This document shows positions 49,276 through 57,317 of a stretch of 64,000 nucleotides of DNA, piece after piece. The notes beneath the pieces were generated by a model. The model ran no database searches, was not told the origin of the DNA, and saw only the letters and a program-made list of their open reading frames with translations. Source of the stretch: a virus; the IMG/VR virus record IMGVR_UViG_3300042691_007361, positions 42,796-106,795 of that record. One strand, given 5' to 3'. Position 1 is the first letter of the stretch, and every line of letters starts with the position of its first letter. The translations under genes and the position numbers were made by a program.

Positions 49276-50313
49276 TTAGATTACTCTTGTTCCTGTATAG
49301 TAATTAAAGTAAGTTGGATCAATAGGATATGACTTAAACATATCATAATATTTTCCATACTGTGCTCTGCGGTTAGCCCACCACAGTTTCTTCATCTCCT
49401 CAAAGTTTGGAGTATTGACTAAACCTAGAGCCTGGTTTCTTGCTGTGCGGTATCTTCCTTCTATAAGTTGTATTCTATTAGATACATCCTCACCATTCAT
49501 ATAAAGATTCTCAAGTATTCTTTGTTTAAGAGCATACTCATAGTACTCATTAAGAAGTGCGTGATCCGGTACAAGAATATTTCCTTCATCATCTTCTAAC
49601 TCACCTTGATAATTTACATACACCTTACATGTGTTTAGAGTAGTAAATAAAAAACCATTCTTAATCCATCCTTGGTTAGGTGTATTAAAGTATAAGTTAG
49701 GACACTCGCATTCTATATTCTGACTTGGCTTCATTCTTAATGGAAGCAAAGTAGTGAACTGTCTTGTCTGTCCTGTAGGCATAATTTGTATTAACTCATA
49801 CTTCTCTCCCTTACAGTTCATGAATACGCGCGGGCGTATACAAGTATCACCATAAGGGTTATTTGGATCATATGCATCAGGAATATAATTACCTGGTAAT
49901 GTATTTAACTCACATCCAGCAGTATGATTACACGGATTAGCATTACATACTGAACAGTTAACTGTTGGAGGAGCACATTGATCTACAGTACTTGGTACTT
50001 CTCTATAAGGTACTTCTTGTATATTAGTTCCTCCAATATCATATCCTGTATGTACATTAAACTCTCCACAGATAAATGCAAAGTTCCATGTATAGAAGTC
50101 ATCTGGTAATTTTACCTTACCATGTTCTACTTCTAACAATACTTCCTTCTGCTGGTTTATTCTTAAGCCTAAATCATAATTGCATCTTCTAGCTACTTTG
50201 ATAAGTGTCTGAGGATCAATCATATTCTCAAGTGCATAAACTTGAAAGTCAACCATTACATCATCAAGAAGTTGATCTAAGGTTCTATATTTTAGAGTGT
50301 AATTAAAGTCCAT
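49276..50313 (-). CDS. tail hub / tubular protein candidate (345 aa)
   Basis: The N-terminus LKYRTLDQLLDDVMVDFQVY, then a helix (DPQTLIKVARRCNYDLGLRI) and KVKLPDDFYTWNFAFICGEF, resembles the conserved tail tubular / ring proteins found just before the muzzle in crAss-like phages. The middle carries a cysteine cluster (CAPPTVNCSVCNANPCNHTAGC, ~113-134), which suggests a bound metal or disulfides. The C-terminal part is helical and basic with aromatic residues (WWANRRAQYGKYYDMFKSYP). TAATG coupling links it to the upstream 223-aa gene. The role comes from gene order and by-eye resemblance; it could equally be called a ring protein. Confidence 0.65.
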   Translation of the reverse strand: MDFNYTLKYRTLDQLLDDVMVDFQVYALENMIDPQTLIKVARRCNYDLGLRINQQKEVLLEVEHGKVKLPDDFYTWNFAFICGEFNVHTGYDIGGTNIQEVPYREVPSTVDQCAPPTVNCSVCNANPCNHTAGCELNTLPGNYIPDAYDPNNPYGDTCIRPRVFMNCKGEKYELIQIMPTGQTRQFTTLLPLRMKPSQNIECECPNLYFNTPNQGWIKNGFLFTTLNTCKVYVNYQGELEDDEGNILVPDHALLNEYYEYALKQRILENLYMNGEDVSNRIQLIEGRYRTARNQALGLVNTPNFEEMKKLWWANRRAQYGKYYDMFKSYPIDPTYFNYYTGTRVI

Positions 50314-50984
50314 TATCTAAGTGCATTTTGGCTATCATCAGCTCCATCTGTTGGAATCTTAATTGACGTAGCAAGTTCTTGAATTACATATTGCTCAATC
50401 TCAGAAAATAAATACTCTGGTAGAGTAAGGTTCTGATCTTGTTTTACTACACATTGATCTTCAGGATTACATTGGAAGTCACCAGTTGATCCTTCAAAGA
50501 TTGCTTCTATTTTAATAGCATCCCATTCTACATTTGGTAAATAGAGATACCCATTGTGAAACCAGAAGTATGCTCTTTTATTATATTTGAATGTAGTTGT
50601 TTTTGTCATTGAGGCAAAAGTACCGGGCTCAGTACGGAATACTTTTATACTACCATCTATTGAAGATACTGTACGGAATACTGGACCAAAAGCTCCTGTA
50701 AATACATTAGGTAGTTTTTCCTTGGTTCTTTTGAAATAACATTCTGAGTATACTCCTGTACAATCTGCTTCTACCCTATCTACATCAATTAACTCAACAT
50801 ACTGTAGATATGTAAAGAGAGAACTAATCTTCATTAGTTTATTCTGATTGTCTTCTCTTTTAAGTAATGTCTTACCGTATTTTATAATAGCAAAGTAAAT
50901 ACTTCTGTCTGTAAGAAATGGATCTTCCTTTACAGCTTTAAGTGCAGTTCTTACTCTTGATATTGCTTCACCTATTGTTGTCAT
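50313..50984 (-). CDS. tail ring / head-tail connector protein candidate (223 aa)
   Basis: The N-terminal helices (TIGEAISRVRTALKAVKEDP, DRSIYFAIIKYGKTLLKRED) followed by a beta-rich body (KVFRTEPGTFASMTKTT, AYFWFHNGYLYLPN) match the composition of P22 gp4-like or crAss-like ring proteins that join portal and tail. The helix pair at the front is typical of connector folds. Its start overlaps the IHF-like stop by four bases (ATGA) and its stop is coupled to the next gene by TAATG, so the IHF, ring, hub and muzzle genes form one tightly coupled set. The exact ring identity is uncertain. Confidence 0.65.
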   Translation of the reverse strand: MTTIGEAISRVRTALKAVKEDPFLTDRSIYFAIIKYGKTLLKREDNQNKLMKISSLFTYLQYVELIDVDRVEADCTGVYSECYFKRTKEKLPNVFTGAFGPVFRTVSSIDGSIKVFRTEPGTFASMTKTTTFKYNKRAYFWFHNGYLYLPNVEWDAIKIEAIFEGSTGDFQCNPEDQCVVKQDQNLTLPEYLFSEIEQYVIQELATSIKIPTDGADDSQNALR

Positions 50985-51565
50985 AAATCAAACTCATTAT
51001 AGTCTTTTAAATTAGACTGTAGTTTTCTATCTCTTATACCTTGTAGAACTAGAGCAGTATAGGCCTTCTTCATTTTAGTTGTTGCATCTATACTAACATA
51101 TATTGTCCAGTTCTCCGGATACGTTTTAGCTACAGTTCTTTTAAAGTTTCTACATGCTGTAAAACTCCAGCATTCTCTAAAAGTATATTTGTATTTACTT
51201 GCAGAGCATGTGTAAAATATCTTAGCAAGTTTACCATCTGTCTCCCAGTTTTTATTGTTTACAGTTACTCCATATTTTGAGGACTTACCATAATCAATGT
51301 TTCTTCCTTTTACAGATTGACAGCTTCCAATAAACAAGTGTCCTAATCCTTCTGGTAATTGAACACCATCTCTTGTTTCTATTACAGTTTCAGCAAGAAC
51401 TTCATTAAACTTTTTGACAATCTTTTTGATATCACTTTCTGTTACATCTTTATACTTGCCAAACTTTTCTTTAAAAGCTTTAAAGAAATCCCTGTTTAAA
51501 ACACTGTAAGCCTTCTGTCTAAATCTTGGAGCCTTTACATTTGGTAACTTAAACTCTTTACTCAT
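50981..51565 (-). CDS. IHF/HU-like protein in the tail module (194 aa)
   Basis: Residues ~38-85 read TESDIKKIVKKFNEVLAETV followed by RDGVQLPEGLGHLFIGSCQ. This is the helix-helix-strand pattern of HU/IHF subunits, including the loop where glycine precedes the first strand. The rest is basic (K, R, Y) with five cysteines. An IHF-related gene placed among tail genes is a recognised marker of crAss-like phages. It could fold DNA in the virion, or the HU fold may have been reused structurally; the sequence does not decide. It is the first gene after a terminator, with its own TATATTTG box about 40 bases upstream. Confidence 0.75.
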   Translation of the reverse strand: MSKEFKLPNVKAPRFRQKAYSVLNRDFFKAFKEKFGKYKDVTESDIKKIVKKFNEVLAETVIETRDGVQLPEGLGHLFIGSCQSVKGRNIDYGKSSKYGVTVNNKNWETDGKLAKIFYTCSASKYKYTFRECWSFTACRNFKRTVAKTYPENWTIYVSIDATTKMKKAYTALVLQGIRDRKLQSNLKDYNEFDL

Positions 51566-51603
51566 ACCATACTATTTAATATACAAAAAATTATGCACTT
51601 TAG

Positions 51604-51611
51604 CAAATATA
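51604..51611 (-). promoter_or_regulatory. Bacteroidota-type -7 box TATATTTG
   Basis: On the minus strand this reads TATATTTG, an exact TAnnTTTG match, 38 bases before the IHF-like ATG and about 14 bases downstream of the preceding terminator stem. No clear -33 TTG element is seen. It would start the ring-hub-muzzle transcript. Confidence 0.5.
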
Positions 51612-51624
51612 CATAAAATAGAAA

Positions 51625-51648
51625 ACCCCGGGCTCATTTGCCCAGGGT
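51625..51648 (-). terminator. terminator after the cysteine-rich gene set
   Basis: ACCCCGGGC and GCCCAGGGT form a 9-bp stem with one C-A mismatch around TCATTT. Read leftward, the stem is followed by TTTTCTATTTT. It lies just past the 184-aa gene and before the IHF-like gene. Confidence 0.75.
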
Positions 51649-51691
51649 CTCCACTTGTTAGCCACAGAAACCAACAAACTGCGACATATCT

Positions 51692-52246
51692 TTAAACAGG
51701 AGAAATACTAACAGCAGTGTAATATGCTGTAGCAATTTGTCCAACTGAATCAGTTACTTTTACTTTAAATAGGCAAGTAGCAATTTCTCCTGCAGTAAAA
51801 CCATCATATACGTTTCCTGTAAGATTAAGATTAACTGAAGATCCATTAGTTGCTCCAGCAATAGAAAATCCTGCAAAAGCGTTTTGCTCAATTGTCCATT
51901 CATATGTAAATGGTGCAGTACCATTTGTAAGTGTAGTAGTTAGTGCTCTTCCTGCTTGCTCATCAAAACTAATATCAACAGCAAACGTTGGACAACATTG
52001 AGCTGGAGCAGGATTACAAAAATAATCCACTACTTGATTTAATGCATCTGCTACAGTATCATTAGTTGCTACTACAGTATCTTGATCACAAATAATTGGA
52101 TCTCCTGTATAAACTATACACTGAGCATCAAATACTTCTGAGCATGGTTGAGGATCTGGACATCCTTCTGGTGTTGGACATGGTGCTGGAGTTGTAAGGA
52201 AACTATCCTTACATCCACAATTTATATTTGTATGATTACAAGCCAT
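51692..52246 (-). CDS. cysteine-rich virion protein with PKD/Ig-like domain (184 aa)
   Basis: The first 45 residues hold seven cysteines and proline-rich spacers (INCGCKDSF, PCPTPEGCPDPQPC). Residues 43-77 (CIVYTGDPIIC ... NDTVADALNQ ... C) resemble a segment near the N-terminus of the neighbouring 498-aa collar protein, with the same 10-residue cysteine spacing. The C-terminal half (~95-184) looks like a PKD/Ig-like beta sandwich: NGTAPFTYEWTIEQ, then CLFKVKVTDSVGQIATAYY. Such domains decorate phage tails and heads and bind carbohydrate or protein. A surface fibre or decoration role is inferred. Two bases separate it from the upstream gene. Confidence 0.65.
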   Translation of the reverse strand: MACNHTNINCGCKDSFLTTPAPCPTPEGCPDPQPCSEVFDAQCIVYTGDPIICDQDTVVATNDTVADALNQVVDYFCNPAPAQCCPTFAVDISFDEQAGRALTTTLTNGTAPFTYEWTIEQNAFAGFSIAGATNGSSVNLNLTGNVYDGFTAGEIATCLFKVKVTDSVGQIATAYYTAVSISPV

Positions 52247-52248
52247 GA

Positions 52249-53745
52249 TTAATATTTTATAATATATTGCATTACAATGTATGGTTGCATGTTGCCATGT
52301 GGTAAGCCTTGAAGTGTTGGTGAACCATCTCCAGTTGTTCCAGATAAAGTTCCTGATAAACTGTGAGTATGTGCTCCTGCATCTGCAATATAAGCACCAT
52401 TACCACCTGCTCCAGTTTGAGGGGTAGTATCATAATCACTACCTGTATCAGAAGTTAATGTTATTGCTCCTGATCCTGCAGTGTTATTATTATCTGCCCA
52501 AATACCATGACGGTGTGTACCCGCTGATCCTGTTGTACCTGATAATGTACCGCCTGATAAATCATGTGTATGTGGTGGAAGTTGTGCATCACTTAATGTT
52601 TCAACTCTATTCCCACCTGTATTACTTACAACAGATAAGTTATAACCATCAGCATTAGTTCCTAGTCCAACAGGTATTCTATTTGCCATTACTGGTAATC
52701 TAAATGAGCCAGGGCCTAAACTACCGTATGTTGTTCCAATTGCTGCCCATAAGTCCGGATAGGCAGCTTGAGTTACATAATCCCCATCACATAGTAACCA
52801 TCCAATTGGAGGAGTTGGATTAGGACTAGCCCATGGAACAACTACACCTGCTGGCATAAATGCAGCTGAGTTTACATCATATGTTGTTGTATTAGTTACA
52901 GCATCATATGATGATGTTACTGTTATACTTCCTGATCCTGTTACTACGGTTTGAGCATAGTTAAAATCATAGAAAAAACATATGCTTGTCCAAATATTAC
53001 TAATTGCATCTGCTAGTGTTGCAGGCGGATTAATCCATCCTGGTTGAGAAACAATATCAGAATTAAAATATGTACTCCCTGTAAGTGTACAAGATGGATT
53101 TAGAACACTTGTTATGTCTCCAAGATTTCCTGATGACGCACACCAGACATCAAGAAATGCTTCAAACAATGTATCAAGTGCTACATCTTGACCAGCTAGA
53201 TACGGGCTTATATCACATGGTAATGTAATATCAGGAAGCGTATAAGTTGGGATATCATCAATCTGTGTTTGTAAGCTTCCAAGAGTTGTATTAATTGTAG
53301 TTATAGAAGATTGAATAACTGCAATCTCAGATACAATACTACATACTCTATTTGCTATAGTCTGTACATAGTTTATAAGTGTATCTGTTCCTCCTCCTAA
53401 ACAATCTGCTACTGCTACTATACAATCTGTAGGACATCCTGTTGATGGGGGATTAGTTGGGTCTACTGGTGCATTTTCTAATGCACAAACTTTATCAATT
53501 AACAATTGAATAAGTTGCTCAAAATCAGATGGAGCACAAGTGTTTAGATTTAAACATGCAAGATCATAGTTACTCACATTAAGAGTATCTAGAACAGCAC
53601 ATAGTTCAGTTGCTAACTTAGCAACCACATCTGATATTGTATCTCCTGTACATAATTTTATACAGTCAAGATTTGGTCCTGACCATATTACACAATTACT
53701 TGATGTAGGTGTGCAAGGAGAGTTATCTAAATTCAAAGGTCTCAT
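52249..53745 (-). CDS. tail fibre / tail-collar domain protein (498 aa)
   Basis: Probable receptor-binding or fibre-tip protein. The C-terminal ~200 residues have the phage tail collar pattern: PPIGWLLCDGDYVTQAAYPD, then GSFRLPVMANRIPVGLG, then LPPHTHDLSG and THRHGIWAD histidine motifs, and the ending NMQPYIVMQYIIKY seen in microcystin-dependent-protein-like tail proteins. The N-terminal ~100 residues are cysteine-rich with alternating helices (C18, C28, C32, C49) and share a motif with the 184-aa protein next door, possibly a common virion-attachment unit. A long helical and beta region links the two. The collar assignment is firm; the receptor is unknown. Confidence 0.85.
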   Translation of the reverse strand: MRPLNLDNSPCTPTSSNCVIWSGPNLDCIKLCTGDTISDVVAKLATELCAVLDTLNVSNYDLACLNLNTCAPSDFEQLIQLLIDKVCALENAPVDPTNPPSTGCPTDCIVAVADCLGGGTDTLINYVQTIANRVCSIVSEIAVIQSSITTINTTLGSLQTQIDDIPTYTLPDITLPCDISPYLAGQDVALDTLFEAFLDVWCASSGNLGDITSVLNPSCTLTGSTYFNSDIVSQPGWINPPATLADAISNIWTSICFFYDFNYAQTVVTGSGSITVTSSYDAVTNTTTYDVNSAAFMPAGVVVPWASPNPTPPIGWLLCDGDYVTQAAYPDLWAAIGTTYGSLGPGSFRLPVMANRIPVGLGTNADGYNLSVVSNTGGNRVETLSDAQLPPHTHDLSGGTLSGTTGSAGTHRHGIWADNNNTAGSGAITLTSDTGSDYDTTPQTGAGGNGAYIADAGAHTHSLSGTLSGTTGDGSPTLQGLPHGNMQPYIVMQYIIKY

Positions 53746-53761
53746 ATATATAATATACTAA

Positions 53762-55153
53762 TTAATTATTACAATTACAACTTGAACATCCACATGATGT
53801 ACATCCTACTGGAGTTGGTGGATTACAACAAGATGAAGTTGGTTGACACACATAGTCAGGATTAATTAAAGCATCAAGCATTAACATCTCATGTTTAATT
53901 TCCCATTTCATTAACTCTTCTACACAACAACTAGAAATACCATAGCGTCTTTCTAATACATCTTTGTACATCCACTCAGAGAAGTTACATTCTACATTCT
54001 CATAGTATGCTGGCGTACAAGCAGGAGTATTATATCCTGGTGTTACTTTTCTTTTTGGTTGTGGTGCTGGAGTAGGACATACTCCGTTTGTACAGTTACC
54101 ATACTCAGTTGCTACAATACCTACTGGTAAATTCCAACTAATAAGACATGACTTTGGTAAAGTAGAATTTGCACCTACAGTATATTTAGTAACTACACCT
54201 TCATATGTTATTACATCAAAATTTTCTTCTTCACTTGTAGTATTTGTAAATGTTACACAAGTAGAAGGTATTGTATTTGCTAAACAAGTAGGGCAAGTTA
54301 AATACTCTGCTATTACTTGTACACTACCATCAAAGTCAACTATATCAGTTTCTTCTACTGACCAGCAAGTATCAGGGCATGTGCTTATTACTATTACTTC
54401 ACCTACATTAGCTGATAAGTCAGTGTAGGTAACTATGTCTTCTAGTATTCCTGCACAGTCTATAAGTAAATATGGTTGAGCTTGACACTCTGTACAATCT
54501 ACAAATGAATTAATTACTGTAACAGATATATCAGAAGGTATATCAGTATCTAATACTGTAACATAAAAACACTGATCTGCGTATTCATCTAGAGTTACTA
54601 TCTGTCCAACGTAATCAGCCAAGTCAGTAGATGTGTATACTACTAAGTCTGGATTATTACAATCAGTAAGTTGATAGTTTGTTACAGGCAATGTTGCTTG
54701 ACAATCAGGACAACTATTAAATGTCTGAACTATGTTTACAAAATATATTTCAGTGCATTCCTCTGGTTCTTCTGCAATCCAGCATGTATTTGGAAAACCA
54801 ACTATTGTAACAATTGATCCAATAACAATATTATTAGTTACACAAAGTGTATTAGCTGGATTAGAACAATCTACTAGTTTAACTCCAGAAGATAAATCAG
54901 CTCTACATACGCTACAACTACTAGTAATTCCATAACCTTGTACATTCCAATCTACTATAGTATATGAAGGAGGTAATACAGCTACAGTAGATACACCTAC
55001 AGTAAAACAGGTTTGTTGTAATGGGGCAGAGAATGCAATAACACCACCTCCTGCTATTACTTCATCATAGAATGCCTGGTCAAAGTTGGTTGTAAAATAC
55101 GCACCATTTAAACCACAAGGAGTAAAAGTTAATATTGTATACTGTATTGCCAT
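53762..55153 (-). CDS. cysteine-rich tandem-repeat virion protein (463 aa)
   Basis: It contains at least three full repeats of ~70 residues plus the start of a fourth. Each begins with CxxC (C80/C83, C148/C151, C220/C223, C287/C290). A DC pair follows (D95-C96, D164-C165, D232-C233) and then C followed by W or F (C124, C195, C263). Repeats are beta-rich (YVGQIVTLDEYADQCFYV). After a proline-rich hinge (~350-375) a helical segment follows (EELMKWEIKHEMLMLDALIN), and the end is CTSCGCSSCNCNN. The pattern suggests a string of small metal- or disulfide-stabilised beta domains, as in a fibre or head decoration. Family not recognised; surface structural role inferred from neighbours. Confidence 0.65.
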   Translation of the reverse strand: MAIQYTILTFTPCGLNGAYFTTNFDQAFYDEVIAGGGVIAFSAPLQQTCFTVGVSTVAVLPPSYTIVDWNVQGYGITSSCSVCRADLSSGVKLVDCSNPANTLCVTNNIVIGSIVTIVGFPNTCWIAEEPEECTEIYFVNIVQTFNSCPDCQATLPVTNYQLTDCNNPDLVVYTSTDLADYVGQIVTLDEYADQCFYVTVLDTDIPSDISVTVINSFVDCTECQAQPYLLIDCAGILEDIVTYTDLSANVGEVIVISTCPDTCWSVEETDIVDFDGSVQVIAEYLTCPTCLANTIPSTCVTFTNTTSEEENFDVITYEGVVTKYTVGANSTLPKSCLISWNLPVGIVATEYGNCTNGVCPTPAPQPKRKVTPGYNTPACTPAYYENVECNFSEWMYKDVLERRYGISSCCVEELMKWEIKHEMLMLDALINPDYVCQPTSSCCNPPTPVGCTSCGCSSCNCNN

Positions 55154-55161
55154 TATATTTG

Positions 55162-55347
55162 TTATTTACCTCTGTGTACTTTGTAATCTTTGCGTACTGG
55201 CTGGGCTTCTTTATTGGAAGTTTTCATTCCTTTAACTCCTGCTTCATACCTTGATATGCAATTATTACATACTGCAGCTCCATCTGAAGCTTTTCTTTTT
55301 TGACATCCACAAGAAAGTGATGCCTTACAATTTGAACATTGTGCCAT
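55162..55347 (-). CDS. small zinc-ribbon-like protein (61 aa)
   Basis: I chose the ATG at 55347 (MAQCSNCKASLSCGCQKRKA). An upstream ATG at 55386 would overlap the previous gene and add 13 unrelated residues. Six cysteines occur as CSNC, CGC and CNNC (AAVCNNCISRYE), consistent with one or two small zinc-binding knuckles, followed by a basic tail (KDYKVHRGK). It lies inside the cysteine-rich virion set, so it may be a minor virion protein or an assembly factor. No family assigned. Confidence 0.6.
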   Translation of the reverse strand: MAQCSNCKASLSCGCQKRKASDGAAVCNNCISRYEAGVKGMKTSNKEAQPVRKDYKVHRGK

Positions 55348-55366
55348 ATCTGTTGGTTTTAGATAG

Positions 55367-55909
55367 TTAACAAGTTTTACAATCAAATTTATTTAAAAGC
55401 TTAATAGCATAGTTATATAGTGTCATACCTTTCTGTGGTTCTTGACAAAACTCTACTTTAGCTTTTGCTGCATCTAAATACATTCTGATTATTCTTAATC
55501 TTTCTAATCTCTCTTGTACTTTAGCAGTAGGCTCACATGCAGCCAAATCTAAATTACACATAGCTTTATTCCATCTGACTAAAGCTTGAGTAATTCTCAA
55601 ATGATTATACTCTACATAAACTAACTCATTTGGAGATACACTATACTTAATGATATAAATACCATCAGGTAAGTTTACATAAGTTTCTCCACAATTTACT
55701 GTTTGTAACTGTAGATCACATGCTGTAAGTATTTCAGTGAACTCAGCAGTTACATCTATTTGATTAGAATATGAGAAACCAGGTACTGTTACATTAAGTG
55801 TCTCACATGTAACAGGTACTATGTCAGCATAAATACTTGTATCATTAATTGATAGAATACAAGGATTCATTACTGTAGGTACCTCTAGACTTAATACATG
55901 ATTTGCCAT
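55367..55909 (-). CDS. conserved-looking virion protein of unknown role (180 aa)
   Basis: N-terminal ~110 residues are beta-rich (HVLSLEVPTVMNPCILSIND, LPDGIYIIKYSVSPNELVYV). The C-terminal 70 are helical and basic (VQERLERLRIIRMYLDAAKA), ending KFDCKTC. Eight or more cysteines match the style of its neighbours. The two-part build, a beta sandwich followed by a helical hairpin, is what an adaptor or baseplate-type subunit might look like, but I cannot assign a family with confidence. It is the first gene after a strong terminator and leads the cysteine-rich set; I see no clear promoter in the 13 bases before it. Confidence 0.6.
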   Translation of the reverse strand: MANHVLSLEVPTVMNPCILSINDTSIYADIVPVTCETLNVTVPGFSYSNQIDVTAEFTEILTACDLQLQTVNCGETYVNLPDGIYIIKYSVSPNELVYVEYNHLRITQALVRWNKAMCNLDLAACEPTAKVQERLERLRIIRMYLDAAKAKVEFCQEPQKGMTLYNYAIKLLNKFDCKTC

Positions 55910-55922
55910 AAGTATAATAATT

Positions 55923-55960
55923 AAAAAGGGAGAGGAGTATGAAACTCTTCTCCCCTTTTT
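55923..55960 (-). terminator. strong hairpin after the 424-aa gene
   Basis: GGGAGAGGAG (55928-55937) pairs with CTCTTCTCCC (55945-55954) over ten pairs with one G-U, around TATGAAA. Flanking A5 and T5 runs extend the stem past one bulged C and provide a T tail in either direction. It cuts off the 424-aa gene from the cysteine-rich set. Confidence 0.8.
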
Positions 55961-55979
55961 AGTTTGTTGTGATAATTAA

Positions 55980-57254
55980 TTACGGTAGTGGAGCTGGTAC
56001 CGGTGGTACAATCGGCTCACAATCAGTAACACATGACTCAACTTCAAGACCTGTACACTGAGAACAGTTCTCTAACCAAGTTTCTACAAATGTTTCAAAT
56101 GCTACAATCTGACCATCAGTAATAACTTCAAGTAAGTATTGATCATTATCAAATGTTCCAGAAGGGTTGTTGAAACGTGGAACACTGTGTAACAAGTAGT
56201 AACGTGTGTAAAGTGCATTACGGTTAACTGAGTTCAAGATATCATACCCTTGAGTAATCTCACGGATACGGAAATCTGAATGGAAGAAGTTCTGACGGTA
56301 AGACTCAGAAAGAATCAAGTCACGTACAACTGATTCTCCAAGACCCATTGCTTGTCTTCCTAAACACTCATTAACAATACAAATTCCAGAGAATGCACAA
56401 GGATCACCATTCAAATCTACTTCAGATGCATAAAGACGCACTGGCTCTTTTTCATAGAAGTCAGAGATTTGGAATGTACAGTTACCAAACTTAGTATCAA
56501 CATAAGCTCCGTAAAGGATCAAACCTGCACAGTCACCTTCTACAAATCCTGGAGATACATACTCATCCCAAGTATTAGCTGCTGGGTTACCAAATGTATC
56601 TAGAGTACCTGGAGCATAGTAGATTGTACCATCTGCTGCAGAAACTACTGGCAAGATAAATGGAGAGATAAGCGGAGAGTCAACAATCTGCTTAGCCCAC
56701 TCAATCATTACTAATGTAGAATCTACTGGTGTTGGAGCAATAGCTCCAGCAGGACAACATCCTGTGTAAGCAGAAACTGTTAAGTATGCATTGTGGTTCA
56801 AGAAACGTAGAGCTGGAGAACCTTTAACATCTAAACGTAGGTAGTATGTTTCACCACACAAGAAATCTGGGCAGCAATTTGCTGTTCCTTCATCTTGAGT
56901 ATAAGGTGTAGAACCAATGTTCAATACTGCTTGAGTAGGTTCACATGGATCAACACGGTAAAATTTGTTAACATACTTAGGATTGATTACTTTAGATTTA
57001 TTAGATTCTAAGTAACCTCCGTGGAAAGGTCCAATTTTGTCATTAGCCAAAACTGATCCTGAAGCAAGGATAAGCGGGCAACAGTTTGTAAGTGCTGCAT
57101 CAGTAGCTTGTACAATCCAAGTTTTTGGATCTACAAAACCAAACTGACCGGAAGCAAAAATGTTACCAGTTGTTCCAAGCTGTCCTTCATTCAATCCAGT
57201 GAAACCATCAGTTCCAAGGAAAGTCTTTTGAAAAGCGTGATTAAAATAAGCCAT
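55980..57254 (-). CDS. abundant virion protein candidate (424 aa)
   Basis: A beta-rich protein beginning MAYFNHAFQKTFLGTDGFTG with no signal peptide. Cysteine pairs are frequent (TNCCPL, ANCCPDFLC, GCCPAG, and a C-terminal CSQC ... CVTDC cluster). It uses CGT for arginine and many AAC and TTC codons, like the capsid gene tail and unlike the AGA/AAT/TTT-heavy neighbours. It is isolated by its own candidate promoter motif upstream and a strong terminator downstream. These features mark a highly expressed structural product such as an auxiliary head protein or a major tail component. I do not recognise the family. Confidence 0.65.
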   Translation of the reverse strand: MAYFNHAFQKTFLGTDGFTGLNEGQLGTTGNIFASGQFGFVDPKTWIVQATDAALTNCCPLILASGSVLANDKIGPFHGGYLESNKSKVINPKYVNKFYRVDPCEPTQAVLNIGSTPYTQDEGTANCCPDFLCGETYYLRLDVKGSPALRFLNHNAYLTVSAYTGCCPAGAIAPTPVDSTLVMIEWAKQIVDSPLISPFILPVVSAADGTIYYAPGTLDTFGNPAANTWDEYVSPGFVEGDCAGLILYGAYVDTKFGNCTFQISDFYEKEPVRLYASEVDLNGDPCAFSGICIVNECLGRQAMGLGESVVRDLILSESYRQNFFHSDFRIREITQGYDILNSVNRNALYTRYYLLHSVPRFNNPSGTFDNDQYLLEVITDGQIVAFETFVETWLENCSQCTGLEVESCVTDCEPIVPPVPAPLP

Positions 57255-57284
57255 TTTTCTTTTTATTAGTTAATAAACATATAC

Positions 57285-57301
57285 TATAATATAGTAAAAT
57301 C
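57285..57301 (-). promoter_or_regulatory. candidate late promoter motif GATTTTACTATATTATA
   Basis: On the minus strand the gap before the 424-aa gene contains GATTTTACTATATTATA, about 30 bases before the ATG at 57254. It shares GATTTTACTATATT exactly with the motif at 41469-41482. TACTATA followed by TATAGTA also makes a short palindrome here. Confidence 0.5.
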
Positions 57302-57317
57302 TTTTTACTCTTCCAAA

